From the NCBI RefSeq assembly GCF_947072475.1, contig NZ_CAMTIA010000005.1, positions 1 to 64,000 of the forward strand: a DNA stretch of 64,000 nt, read 5' to 3'. The notes beneath the pieces are model-generated. The model saw only the letters and a list, made by a program, of their open reading frames with translations. It had not been told where the DNA came from and searched no databases. Shown in pieces: positions 26,118 through 35,265 of the stretch. Each line of letters begins with the position of its first letter. The first letter of the stretch is position 1. Source of the DNA: an uncultured Deefgea sp. (GTDB lineage Bacteria > Pseudomonadota > Gammaproteobacteria > Burkholderiales > Chitinibacteraceae). The translations under genes and the position numbers were made by a program.

Positions 26118-27539
26118 TTACAGATACAAATCAATCCGGCCCGCGAACACATGCAAGCCATTCACCACATCACACGGGATACGCGCATTGAGTCGATTCG
26201 GGTCTTGGCTGTCGCGTTCGACCAGCAATTTGCCTTTGTTCTCGGTCACTAGCTCAACGATTTCGAGTTCTTCGAGCTTGGTCAATACGTCGAACAGCTC
26301 GCTCCAAACGCGTGGCGCAGTGCGTTGGCTGAGCTTTTCACGAGGGAAGCGCAGGCTAATGCGATCACGGCAAGCGCGGCGCACATAATCCAGCGTGCGA
26401 ATCGTCGTCAGGTCAAACAGACTGATATCGATAATCCCTTGCGGGTCTTTGGTGTACGTTGTTACCGCACGCACGATATGCACTTTTTCACCGGGGCCGA
26501 CTTCGAGTGGGGTTACGCCATTGTTCAGCGCGTTTTCCTGCTCGGTGCGGCCTAAGCGATTGGCCAGTGGCGGTGCCACAATGCCGGTTAATGCCAACGT
26601 GTTCAGCGGCCGCGCTGGGTCTTCTTCAAAGGCAATCACTGCGGCATATGCTGCAGCGACTTCCCACGGCAAGCTGATCGTGCCAGGCAAAAGCGCACAA
26701 GTGATGCGGCCGCTATTAATCGTCGTGGCCAGCGTAGTGGATGCGGCTAAAGTGCCGGTAAATCCATACGCAGCTACTGCACCACGCTGCTCAAGTGCCG
26801 CAGAGACATTGTCCAAATGGGTACGCAATTTAGTTAAATTGGCGCTGTCATTTAAACTCGTGCCGATCACATGATGACCCGCCGAAAAAATCGCGCTGAG
26901 TGCCGTTTGAAGATCAGGGTCGGTTGCACCGGCAGCCATTGGCGTTGCGACCACCGTTAAGCCGGTTGCCTGCCATGCACTAGCAGAGACTTTGATCTGA
27001 TTGCCAAGCGTGCCTTTGTTTTTCGCGGTTAATGTCACTACACCTGCAGCCGCAATCGCCGAAACCGGTAGATCAGGTAACGCGTCTAAAGCTGCTTTAA
27101 GTGCGGTGGCTTCGGTTGCAGCGGTATCCCCCACAGAAACGGGTAAATCAACACGGCAATCCGCAATCCAAAGCGTGATCGTGCCAGCGGCCGTCGCCGT
27201 GCCGGTGAAGGTAACCGTGCATGATGCTGCTGTACCCACCGCATCATCCAAGGCGACACAACTCAGCTGCAAATAAGGATTCGCGGCCAATGCGGCGGCG
27301 GCCATGCTATGCAGATGTGAGCCCCGCCCAAAAAACGCACCAGCATCGGCATCACTAAACACATCGGTAGGCACGCCCGCCAGCACCGAGCCAGTGGCAA
27401 GGCGTTGACCGATGAGAACCAGCTTCTGCAAATTGCCTGGCAAGGTGCGAACAGCTAGTTTGGTGTTAAATTCAATGTATTTCCCTGGCTTGCGGATGCT
27501 GCTTGGGATGGAGTCAAAACTAATATTTGGACTGGCCAT
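26118..27539 (-). CDS. Tail sheath protein (Mu gpL)
   Basis: 473 aa. It opens with the ISFDSIPSSIRKPGKYIEFN pattern of Mu gpL. The C-terminal third has the conserved sheath core (RTLDYVRRACRDRISLRFPREK), and an Ala/Thr-rich surface domain lies in the middle. It is the contractile outer cylinder and identifies the phage as a myovirus. Confidence 0.93.
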   Translation of the reverse strand: MASPNISFDSIPSSIRKPGKYIEFNTKLAVRTLPGNLQKLVLIGQRLATGSVLAGVPTDVFSDADAGAFFGRGSHLHSMAAAALAANPYLQLSCVALDDAVGTAASCTVTFTGTATAAGTITLWIADCRVDLPVSVGDTAATEATALKAALDALPDLPVSAIAAAGVVTLTAKNKGTLGNQIKVSASAWQATGLTVVATPMAAGATDPDLQTALSAIFSAGHHVIGTSLNDSANLTKLRTHLDNVSAALEQRGAVAAYGFTGTLAASTTLATTINSGRITCALLPGTISLPWEVAAAYAAVIAFEEDPARPLNTLALTGIVAPPLANRLGRTEQENALNNGVTPLEVGPGEKVHIVRAVTTYTKDPQGIIDISLFDLTTIRTLDYVRRACRDRISLRFPREKLSQRTAPRVWSELFDVLTKLEELEIVELVTENKGKLLVERDSQDPNRLNARIPCDVVNGLHVFAGRIDLYL

Positions 27540-27817
27540 TATTGCTCTCCCTCGGTGGCGTTCGGTTTACGGCGGGGTTTAACATCAGTTGGCGCGGACT
27601 CAGCCACAACCGCCACGGCTTCGGCAACATCGGTCACTGCGGTGGTGGATCGCTCTGCGGCTAAATCCTCATCCGTCGCCAGTCGCAAATCTCCATCGGC
27701 AATTCGGCGGTGGTAATAGGTATCGTCAGCTACCTCGACGACTTTGGCGTCGGTGATGTAGCGACGCGGGTTGTCGGCCATTGGCACTTGGATGCCTGTT
27801 TGAGCAATGACTTTCAT
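27539..27817 (-). CDS. DUF2635 family protein (Mu gp38)
   Basis: 92 aa. The first 55 residues match DUF2635 (V..G..VPM.DNPRRYI, then YYHRRIADGDL). The tail is low-complexity Ala/Val. It overlaps the gp37-like gene by four bases and touches the sheath start. It is a conserved small protein of unknown role between tail terminator and sheath. Confidence 0.75.
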   Translation of the reverse strand: MKVIAQTGIQVPMADNPRRYITDAKVVEVADDTYYHRRIADGDLRLATDEDLAAERSTTAVTDVAEAVAVVAESAPTDVKPRRKPNATEGEQ

Positions 27818-28416
27818 TCTTCAATCCTCAGGGTAATTAAATCGGAATCATCCACCACTTCATCGCCAGGCTTTAAAACAAAGTCCAGTTTGATTGAGGT
27901 CAAATCGCCGGCTGGCTTGCTCAACGTTTCGATGTAGGCAGTATGAAATTGTTGGGCATACACCGACATGCCACGCTGGCCACCATTGATCCCCAAAGAC
28001 CGTAAGCGCCCAGGCTTCAAATGCTGCACGGGCAAGTTGAAATCTTGGTTCATCAATACTCGGCGCACATCCGTCAATAATTGATAACTACCGACTTCAA
28101 AATGCCCACCAACCTGCACGCCGTGCCGTGCATCGCGTTCGCCACGCAGATTGCGCGTGGCCACGATCACCGACCAAGTGAGTGGTATCAGCCATTTTTC
28201 TTTGCTAGTGCCATACGGTGTAGGCTCGCCGCCACCTTCACAAAACAGCCATACGGCCGGTAACTGGCGAACGCCTTCAGCCCATTCCGCATCCAGCTCA
28301 CCGCCATACGTTGTTACGAGCGGCTTGTAGCCGCCTGTTGGCAACTGGGTTTTCAGCGCATTAAGCATCTTGTCTTCGAGCTGGGCGATGATGGTAGGGG
28401 AAGTTGGCGCGCTCAT
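27814..28416 (-). CDS. Gp37-like (DUF1834) tail terminator candidate
   Basis: 200 aa. The N-terminal IIAQLEDKMLNALK and the SVYAQQFHTAYIETL segment fit Mu Gp37. The position after gp36 and before the sheath fits a tail completion or terminator protein. Confidence 0.8.
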   Translation of the reverse strand: MSAPTSPTIIAQLEDKMLNALKTQLPTGGYKPLVTTYGGELDAEWAEGVRQLPAVWLFCEGGGEPTPYGTSKEKWLIPLTWSVIVATRNLRGERDARHGVQVGGHFEVGSYQLLTDVRRVLMNQDFNLPVQHLKPGRLRSLGINGGQRGMSVYAQQFHTAYIETLSKPAGDLTSIKLDFVLKPGDEVVDDSDLITLRIEE

Positions 28417-28838
28417 TAGTAATCGCTCAAGGTGTCGCGGCTAAATACCCGCACACCGCCAACAATATGCACATCATCACGGGTGACTGGCGTTTGCGTA
28501 CTCGGCAGGCCAAAGCTAACCTCACCTCGCGAAATGGCTTTGAGTAGCTTTTGCGCGTCTTCGAACCGGCGCAGAATAATGCTGGATTCATTGACGTCAT
28601 TGCCCGCCAAACGATAACGAGCAATATCGCAGCACGCACCAACCAGTACGCGGGGGACGTTGGCCAAAGGCAAACTGTAGCGACTCGCCACCCAGCCATC
28701 GATTTCTGCAGAGGCATCCAGCAAAGCCTGATCCAGCACCACGTTATCAATGAGGCCGAGGCGATCACGGTCGGTGAGCATGATTAGCTCATTGTCACCA
28801 AAACGTGAAGCCATATCGGCGCGGGTGGCGTAGGCCAT
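28416..28838 (-). CDS. Gp36-like (DUF1320) head completion protein
   Basis: 140 aa, beginning MAYATRADMASRFGDNELIMLTDRD, the DUF1320 hallmark, with a helical middle (DASAEIDGWVASRY). Members act at the head-tail connector. Start and stop abut both neighbours. Confidence 0.88.
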   Translation of the reverse strand: MAYATRADMASRFGDNELIMLTDRDRLGLIDNVVLDQALLDASAEIDGWVASRYSLPLANVPRVLVGACCDIARYRLAGNDVNESSIILRRFEDAQKLLKAISRGEVSFGLPSTQTPVTRDDVHIVGGVRVFSRDTLSDY

Positions 28839-29128
28839 TATTTAGCCGCTTCTTTTGTGCCAGCTTTCTTGGCATCATCAACCGCTGCAGCTTGATCGGC
28901 TTGATCCGTGCCAGCGCTCGAATCATTCTTAGGCGCTTCTATGACTGACGCTTCATTTGGCGCATCTGATTGTGGGTTGAATTCAATCGCATTGCAGGCG
29001 ATCAAAGGCGCGGCATCTTCTTCTGGTAGCTCAATAATCGAACCGATTTCAAAACGCTTCTCAACAAAACGACCATCAACGGCGATGCCATAATTAATGG
29101 GACTGAGGACTTTAAAGCTAAAACGCAT
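28838..29128 (-). CDS. Small phage protein in the gp35 position
   Basis: 96 aa. An N-terminal beta-like part (residues 1-55) is followed by a low-complexity Ala/Asp/Lys tail. It resembles small N-terminal HI1506-like proteins of FluMu-type prophages. It lies between major capsid and gp36. The function is unknown. Confidence 0.6.
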   Translation of the reverse strand: MRFSFKVLSPINYGIAVDGRFVEKRFEIGSIIELPEEDAAPLIACNAIEFNPQSDAPNEASVIEAPKNDSSAGTDQADQAAAVDDAKKAGTKEAAK

Positions 29129-29181
29129 GGTCTTTTTCCTTTATTAAAGAGCTCTGGTGGGGCAAGCCCACCAGCGCGCCG

Positions 29182-30132
29182 TTAAGCAATAATGTTCTGG
29201 AAGAAATAGCCCGCGTCTTGAGCGGCAATCACTTCTTTCACGGATTCACCGACACGGATACGATTTGAACCGCGTAAACCCGCTTTAGGATCGGGGAAGT
29301 CACCGGCAATGCGCGTGCCAAATTGCGCAGTAAAACCAAAGGTCGGTTGATCTGCATTCGCCTGGTCTTCGCTGATATAGAGCAGACCACAATGCTTACC
29401 CCACACACGGCTCATTACTGGCGCTTGGCCTTTACGGGCGTTATTCACAAAACCTGCGCCAATCAATACGTTTTTTACTTCGAGCAGATCAGCAAGGTCT
29501 TGGCGTGTAATTGCACCGCCGGTTTGCGCTGAGGCATTCGCGGCCTGAATCAGACGCGGATGCTGGCGCAATTTAGTCCAGCCAGCCTGACCCAGTACAA
29601 TGGTATTCGGGCGGAACAAGGGGACATCTAAAGCCGCCAGCAAGGCATCCAGTGGATTGGAGTTTGCAAAATCACTCCATTGGGTGGCACCTGCTAATGT
29701 GGCTTGATTTCCCGCTAAATAATTGGCGGCATTGAATACCGTACTAGCCACGCGGATTTCACGATCCAACTGGATCAACCCCGACAGCAAACTCACCGAC
29801 TTGGCCATTGGACTGACCATCGTGCCTGGCTTGGGCATCGCAGCCCAAGCTTCCATTTCTTGGTTAGGCACTAAGTCATCCAAGCCCCAGTCGGCACATT
29901 CGTCATTAATAAGCGTGCCACCAAAATCAACCATGGTTGGCTCTGACTTACGGCCAACGCGGGTGGTCGGTACGGTATAAGCATCCGTTGAGCTGTACTT
30001 GGTGTAGGCAAACTTCATTGCCGTTGGAATGCGTGGCAAAACCGCATCGGCGATCAAATCAACGTCGCGGTTTTTGTAGCCAATCGCGACGGCGGTTAGT
30101 TCTGGATTGACAGGAAAAGCGGTGGTACTCAT
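29182..30132 (-). CDS. Major capsid protein
   Basis: 316 aa. It has an HK97-like layout: VLPRIPTAMKFAYTKY near residue 35, a long central helix region and a C-terminal QFGTRIAGDFPD...NRIRVGES segment. It follows the DUF2190 decoration gene and the protease, the standard head order. It is shorter than Mu gpT and resembles other transposable-phage capsids. Confidence 0.85.
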   Translation of the reverse strand: MSTTAFPVNPELTAVAIGYKNRDVDLIADAVLPRIPTAMKFAYTKYSSTDAYTVPTTRVGRKSEPTMVDFGGTLINDECADWGLDDLVPNQEMEAWAAMPKPGTMVSPMAKSVSLLSGLIQLDREIRVASTVFNAANYLAGNQATLAGATQWSDFANSNPLDALLAALDVPLFRPNTIVLGQAGWTKLRQHPRLIQAANASAQTGGAITRQDLADLLEVKNVLIGAGFVNNARKGQAPVMSRVWGKHCGLLYISEDQANADQPTFGFTAQFGTRIAGDFPDPKAGLRGSNRIRVGESVKEVIAAQDAGYFFQNIIA

Positions 30133-30147
30133 GGGTAAATCTCCTAA

Positions 30148-30522
30148 TTAGCCTTGCATTACACTTGGGGCGAGCAGCACACGGATAATGTCTCCGGCGG
30201 CGAGAGCAGCATCAAAAGCGATGCCACTCACTTGGGCATTCACGCCAACGGCAGGCGCAGCGGTAATCACTCGCCCTGACGCATCGCTAGTTAAACGAGC
30301 CCCTAGCGCACTGACTGCACCAGCATTTACAAAAGCAATGCCTTCGAGAATGACATCGCAGCGCTCACCCGCTGCGGCAGGGATGTCCGTTGTGACGCCA
30401 ATAATTAGATCGGTGGACGAAGTCGCAGCCACTACGGTTTCTGCTGCCGAAAACTTGACCAAGGTGCATGCAGGAATTGCGGCCCCGGCAGTAAAGTTTT
30501 TGACGATGTTCGGATTACTCAT
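30148..30522 (-). CDS. DUF2190-type capsid decoration (cement) protein
   Basis: 124 aa, all-beta and rich in Ala/Val/Gly, with the GVTTDIPAAAGERCDVILEG strand pattern of capsid cement proteins. It lies just upstream of the major capsid gene. Confidence 0.75.
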   Translation of the reverse strand: MSNPNIVKNFTAGAAIPACTLVKFSAAETVVAATSSTDLIIGVTTDIPAAAGERCDVILEGIAFVNAGAVSALGARLTSDASGRVITAAPAVGVNAQVSGIAFDAALAAGDIIRVLLAPSVMQG

Positions 30523-30533
30523 TTCCTGTTCCT

Positions 30534-31658
30534 TTACTGATTACGAGCGACGATGTGTGCGACCGCCATCTCGTATTTAATTGAAACGCCACTTTTTTCT
30601 TGCTGCGCCTGATACTGCACCGCCGCATCAGCAATGGCCTGAGGGTCTGCAAAATCAATACTTGGCGGATTGCCTGCATCAGGGTGTTCGCCATAATTCA
30701 CTTGCTTTGGTATGCGGCCTAAGAACGACTTCAACCATGCCGTCGGGTTGGCAACATCACCTTCGCCAAATTCGGCAGTGCCTACTTCATCGCCTGCGGC
30801 ATGGCACAGCACACCCGTTAGCGCAGCGGCATCGACTGGCAACACTTTGCCGTCCTTTACCAGCCCCGCAATGTACTCACCAAATTCAGTCTTGCGCTTG
30901 GCAGAGGCGTCAGCTTTAGCTTGGGTTTCATTTTGGGTAACGAGCCCAGCCAAACGCTGGTTTTCAGCTTTTAAGGCCGCAATTTCTTCAGGGGTCACAG
31001 GGTTTACCTCTTGGTGTTGAGCGGACGAATCCGTAATGGGTTGAACTTCGGAATAAGGAATTGCGCCAACTGCTGAGGGCTCGTCGTCACGGCGAGCACT
31101 TTCCTCTAAGCTGGCCACGGTGTAGTCAGGGATGATTTTGTCGGCTTCGTCGAGGCCAAAACGGCCAATTAGCCATTCACGCATTCGACGCCAAAGCCCT
31201 GCGTTCTGTATGTCATCCCAATCACCAAACTCGACTACGCCGCTAGCATCACTGTCTGCGAAGCTCGCGGCTTTGAGCCCTTTGACCGCAGGCGCTTGCG
31301 CACCAAGGAAACCAACATGGCGTAAGTAGTACACGCCAGGCACAGGGTTCACCGGCGAATCGGGCAGGTAAAATGAAGCGGAGATTTTTTTGAAGCGGCC
31401 AGCATTCACCATGTCGGCAAAGGCGGGATCGACTTGTTCTGGTGCAGCATGCAAGCCATCTTGGTCGTTGGCTAAGCCGGCGATCCAGCCATATGCAGGG
31501 TTGTCGGTACTTGGATGCCCAACCACAATCGGTGCTTGGTGCAACTCAGGGTTGTACGCGGCGGCCGAGGCGGCTAGATCGGATTCGCTAAAACTCAACG
31601 TCACCCCGTTCATCGCGGTGTGTTGGCCAGCTTTAAAGATGTGGAGTGGTGTAGTCAT
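30534..31658 (-). CDS. Head maturation protease and scaffold (Mu gpI)
   Basis: 374 aa. The protease part (residues 1 to about 150) has the Mu-I features VVGHPSTDNPAYGWIAGL and HVGFLGAQAPAVKGL. The C-terminal part is a charged, coiled scaffold (EEIAALKAENQRLAGLVTQ). An internal start for a separate scaffold, as with Mu gpZ, is possible near the methionine-poor middle but not evident. Confidence 0.88.
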   Translation of the reverse strand: MTTPLHIFKAGQHTAMNGVTLSFSESDLAASAAAYNPELHQAPIVVGHPSTDNPAYGWIAGLANDQDGLHAAPEQVDPAFADMVNAGRFKKISASFYLPDSPVNPVPGVYYLRHVGFLGAQAPAVKGLKAASFADSDASGVVEFGDWDDIQNAGLWRRMREWLIGRFGLDEADKIIPDYTVASLEESARRDDEPSAVGAIPYSEVQPITDSSAQHQEVNPVTPEEIAALKAENQRLAGLVTQNETQAKADASAKRKTEFGEYIAGLVKDGKVLPVDAAALTGVLCHAAGDEVGTAEFGEGDVANPTAWLKSFLGRIPKQVNYGEHPDAGNPPSIDFADPQAIADAAVQYQAQQEKSGVSIKYEMAVAHIVARNQ

Positions 31659-31867
31659 AGCGCCATGATCGGAGAATCATCGCGCGGGGGCTTTTAATTG
31701 GATTTATCAAATTTCAGAAAGGGATTGCGGCAAGCCCCAGCGCAAGGGCTGCTGCAATGGTGCGGCTGGGCGGTAGAAACGCTTTATAAAGCGGGTGCAA
31801 GACGAAACTGGCATCAATACTTATGCGCTACGCCGTCGGCGCGCTAGCGGCGATTGCGCCAGAATGG

Positions 31868-32365
31868 CTATTTTGCTAAAGCGCGCTGCAAATGCCGCTC
31901 AATTAAGTCGAGCACATCTTCAGCAGCATCGGCTTGTAATGCACCATTGATGACCGGCAGGAATGGACGGGCTGGCATTTTGCTACCTGGATGATTCACC
32001 GATTTAAAAACCTTGCCGCCAAACGCCAAAGCTTTTTTATTCTTAGGGCGGATCACATGCGGGCTAGTTTGTCCGCCAAACTGGTGAATTGCAGCGTAGG
32101 GCTTATTGGTGCCAATCGCGGCGTAGTCGCGGCCAGAGCTGGGCGTGATGGATGCGGCCAATTGACCACTTTTTTGTAACGTCGCGGGGCTACCATCTTT
32201 TTTTGCCGTCCACTTAGGTCGGCCACCTGCTGCAAAATTGGCCTCAGTATGGCTGAGCAAGGCAGTGGCAATGCTACGCATGACGGGGGTCAGATCGCTA
32301 CTCGCCTGCATCAGGCGCGACAATCCTTCATTTAATTCGCGGCTATCGATCTTTACTTCAAACAT
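31868..32365 (-). CDS. Virion morphogenesis protein (Mu gpG)
   Basis: 165 aa. An N-terminal helix (LNEGLSRLMQASSDLTPVMRSIATAL) is followed by GTNKPYAAIHQFGG and the PARPFLPV motif of the gpG family. It works in tail assembly or joining. It is preceded by an unusual structured intergenic segment. Confidence 0.88.
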   Translation of the reverse strand: MFEVKIDSRELNEGLSRLMQASSDLTPVMRSIATALLSHTEANFAAGGRPKWTAKKDGSPATLQKSGQLAASITPSSGRDYAAIGTNKPYAAIHQFGGQTSPHVIRPKNKKALAFGGKVFKSVNHPGSKMPARPFLPVINGALQADAAEDVLDLIERHLQRALAK

Positions 32366-32390
32366 GGTCGGCCTATAATTGGTGTGTGAC

Positions 32391-32474
32391 GTAGAGGTGA
32401 CGACAGGAAATGCGAGACCTGCCTGAGGGCGGAAGCCGTCGGCGATGGGGGAACCCGCACCCCCCCACCTCTAC
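32391..32474. ncRNA. Candidate structured RNA element between gpF and gpG
   Basis: GTAGAGGTG (32391-32399) pairs perfectly with CACCTCTAC (32466-32474). Inside lie CAGG/CCTG and two short hairpins that on the plus strand both have a GGAA (GNRA) loop: GGC-GGAA-GCC (32428-32437) and GGG-GGAA-CCC (32447-32456). On the minus strand the same segment is the gpG leader and begins at the gpF stop codon. I cannot match it to a known RNA family, and the strand is unresolved. Confidence 0.45.
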
Positions 32475-33796
32475 CTCACCCTTTCGTACTGCCCGTTTTT
32501 AATCCCACTTTCAATATCCGCTGCCGTCACTTTGAAGGCCGATGCCGCTTGATTTTTACTCAGGTCTGTAGGCTTATTAAAGCGATTAAATGCGATCACC
32601 AGTTTGCTCTCTCGACCATCTTGGCTCGGCACCACATACAGCAAAGTTTGATTCTTGGTATCCCACAGCACCTGTGCATTCGTTAAATCATCAGGCAGTG
32701 CGATCCATTCTGCGCGAGTGAGCGCATTACCTGCTCGGGCGTGCCGCTCGGCTTTCGGCCCGACAAACATACGATCTTCGACATAAATCACGCCACTGAC
32801 AGGCGTGATACCGCGAGCCTCGACAAATTGCAGATCACGTTCAGCCAGCACGCCAACGGCCATGCTTTTATTCATGGCGTAGGGGCTAGATATGGCCGTA
32901 TCAACAAAACCTTTCCAAGCGCGTCGACGAACTGGCGACAGTAACGTTTGTTGCACTTCCTGTAATGCCATTGCACGATTGGGTAGCGTGGTAACGGCCT
33001 TTTGGTACAACAAGTCATCCAACGCATGGCTCGCTGCTGGGCTACTGGCAAAGCCCACGTCAGGGGCAAAAATATGTGGCTGACCTTCTGCGCCAGTGAC
33101 CTTAATACCAGGCACATCCACCTTAACCACTTCGCCAGTTCGTTTATCCGTACCCGCCGTTTTTTCAACTGTTTGCATACGGCCAGCGCTGCTTTCTACC
33201 TGAGCGCCTTCACGATCAATCATTTTCTGCGTGAGCGGCTGCACGCGGCAACGGCAATTAAAGCCGTTGGGTGGGAAGCTACTATCCCACAGCCCATCAT
33301 CATGACGGAAAACACGGCCATTCATGGCGCGGTGACTGGGGCGAGTGCGGCCATCCAAAATGGCCACATAACGCCAGAAAGGGAAATCATCGGTAGTCGA
33401 TTTCATTTGTTGATAACGACCCGCCATATATGACGATTGCAGGTTGGTTTGGTAAATCGTTTTTAGCCGGCGCGAGCTACCCAGTTGCACCATCTCGGCA
33501 TTACCAGCGCCATCGACAATCACTTGCTTACCCCACCAGCCTTTGGCTTGCAGCGTGGGGGTCAGTGCGTCCTTGAATTGCTCCAATGTTTGGCCACTTT
33601 GCAATGCTTTAGTCACCGCGCCACGAATATCTTGCAGCACATCGAGTCTGGCACACTTAGCAACAGTAAAAGCACGGGCATGCGCTTCATCCAGCATTTC
33701 ATGCCAGTTCCAGCTGATGCGGTAGCCCTTGGATTGCAAGTATTTCACCGCAGCTTCAGGCTCCATACCAAAAACCGCTTTCATCTCTGGACTCAT
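32471..33796 (-). CDS. Minor head protein (Mu gpF, SPP1 gp7 family)
   Basis: 441 aa. The head morphogenesis segment has the RPSHRAMNGRVFRHDD and FPPNGFNCRCRVQPL motifs (about residues 150-205), typical of Mu F. It sits inside the head near the portal. It overlaps the portal gene by four bases. Confidence 0.9.
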   Translation of the reverse strand: MSPEMKAVFGMEPEAAVKYLQSKGYRISWNWHEMLDEAHARAFTVAKCARLDVLQDIRGAVTKALQSGQTLEQFKDALTPTLQAKGWWGKQVIVDGAGNAEMVQLGSSRRLKTIYQTNLQSSYMAGRYQQMKSTTDDFPFWRYVAILDGRTRPSHRAMNGRVFRHDDGLWDSSFPPNGFNCRCRVQPLTQKMIDREGAQVESSAGRMQTVEKTAGTDKRTGEVVKVDVPGIKVTGAEGQPHIFAPDVGFASSPAASHALDDLLYQKAVTTLPNRAMALQEVQQTLLSPVRRRAWKGFVDTAISSPYAMNKSMAVGVLAERDLQFVEARGITPVSGVIYVEDRMFVGPKAERHARAGNALTRAEWIALPDDLTNAQVLWDTKNQTLLYVVPSQDGRESKLVIAFNRFNKPTDLSKNQAASAFKVTAADIESGIKNGQYERVR

Positions 33797-35265
33797 GCCA
33801 CTTGTTCCTGGGCACTAATACGACCAAGCAAATCAGCCAAAAACATTAATCGACCTAATTCCTGCTCGAGCAGATTGGCATCCATTTGCGGATAAGCTTC
33901 TGACAACAAACCCAGCACTTCGTCTTCGCTTTTGGCCGATTGAATGGCCTTGATCGCAGGGGCGAGCAGCTGCGCCATTTGATCGGTTTGCTGTTTGGCG
34001 GGAATGCCATCCAAGACTTGATCCAGCAAAGCTTGATCTGGGAACTGCGATGGGTCTGCTTCGGCGAAGTCATGCGGCGCTGGTGGCGTTAGCTTTGGCG
34101 ATCCAGCGACTGGAGTGGCTTCATAGCCTTCGCCATAAACACGGGCGACCAATTCGGCGCTAGGTCGATAGCCCAATTTGCCCAGGCGCTCATCCACCTG
34201 ACTGCGGCTATTTAAGTCTTCTGGCTCACTGCAATCGCGATAGACGCGCGGCGGCGTTGCACCCGGTACATTAAATTCCACAATCCATTGCACCAATTGC
34301 GCCAAGGTATCAGATAACAAATCGGCGTCGGCCAGCGTCAATTCACGTCGCACGTCATTGTGAGTGCGGGATGCGGCCAGACTGCCACCGCCATTACCCA
34401 AGGTGGTCGATAGTGTTTCGCCGAGCACGGCCTTGCTAATTTCTTCATCCATATAACGGCATAGCGATTCATAGGTATTCACTGACCCACTGCGCGCAGC
34501 CTCAAGCAGATCAACGGTCATACCTTCTGGAATTGTTACGGCAGCATCTTGGCTGATACGGCTTAAGGCATCAGTCAATTTGAGCTGTTCGGCAGGCTGA
34601 GTGCCCTTCGGATATTTGCCAACGGCGGTTGGACTGCCGAATTTATCGGCAAACGTTAGCCAGAATTGGATGCCTTGGCGCTTAAAGAATACTGGCCAAA
34701 AAAGCCGCGTACCGAGTCCAAGACCGTAGGGGTTGCCGTCTTTCGCGCCATAGCGATGGATCAGGAATTTACGCTCGGGCAGCGCTTCGCCAGTCGTCCA
34801 ATTTTCGCGCGTCAGTAAGCGCGGTTTCATTTGATCATCAAAGATGAAACGGCGCGCATTTTTATCCTTAGCCTTGCTGGCCCAAATCTCGGCACCACGC
34901 GCTTCCCAGATAATTTCAACCGCTGCATAACCCTTTAAGACCGCATCCATCAACTGCAAGCACATGCCATCAAAACCGATTGCATTGAGCTGCTGCTCAA
35001 CAATGTCGCGGGCTTTTTTATCCAGCAGCGCATCACTGGCAGCCTCAACAATGACCGGACGGGCGATCAATGCCAGTTTGCGCTTTTGTAATACGCTAAA
35101 AGCATGGCAATCGCGTTCGATCTCATCATAAATTTTGAGCCCACGGCCGCCGCCACGGCTCGCTAAGGTATCGTCGTTCGGACGCATTAGCCCATTAAAA
35201 ACCACACTGAATGGGTCTTTATCGGAGGTCGCAATCTCTTGCTTCAAGTCTTGATCTAGGCTCAT
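33793..35265 (-). CDS. Portal protein, DUF935 (Mu gp29)
   Basis: 490 aa. The DUF935 core is clear: MRPNDDTLASRGGGRGLKIYDEIERD, the GNPYGLGLGTRLFWP segment and ETLSTTLGNGGGSLAASRTHNDVR. It forms the dodecameric DNA entry ring. It overlaps both terminase and gpF genes by four bases. Confidence 0.92.
   Translation of the reverse strand: MSLDQDLKQEIATSDKDPFSVVFNGLMRPNDDTLASRGGGRGLKIYDEIERDCHAFSVLQKRKLALIARPVIVEAASDALLDKKARDIVEQQLNAIGFDGMCLQLMDAVLKGYAAVEIIWEARGAEIWASKAKDKNARRFIFDDQMKPRLLTRENWTTGEALPERKFLIHRYGAKDGNPYGLGLGTRLFWPVFFKRQGIQFWLTFADKFGSPTAVGKYPKGTQPAEQLKLTDALSRISQDAAVTIPEGMTVDLLEAARSGSVNTYESLCRYMDEEISKAVLGETLSTTLGNGGGSLAASRTHNDVRRELTLADADLLSDTLAQLVQWIVEFNVPGATPPRVYRDCSEPEDLNSRSQVDERLGKLGYRPSAELVARVYGEGYEATPVAGSPKLTPPAPHDFAEADPSQFPDQALLDQVLDGIPAKQQTDQMAQLLAPAIKAIQSAKSEDEVLGLLSEAYPQMDANLLEQELGRLMFLADLLGRISAQEQVA

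Noticed and set aside
31700..31850. A plus-strand open frame with Trp/Cys-rich residues between protease and gpG
   Set aside because: It starts only with a TTG, has no ribosome site and lies opposite to the late operon; too weak to call.
32391..32474. Resemblance of GACAGG...ACCTGCC to a B12-box of cobalamin riboswitches
   Set aside because: The rest of the conserved cobalamin core is missing and the phage context gives no reason for it.
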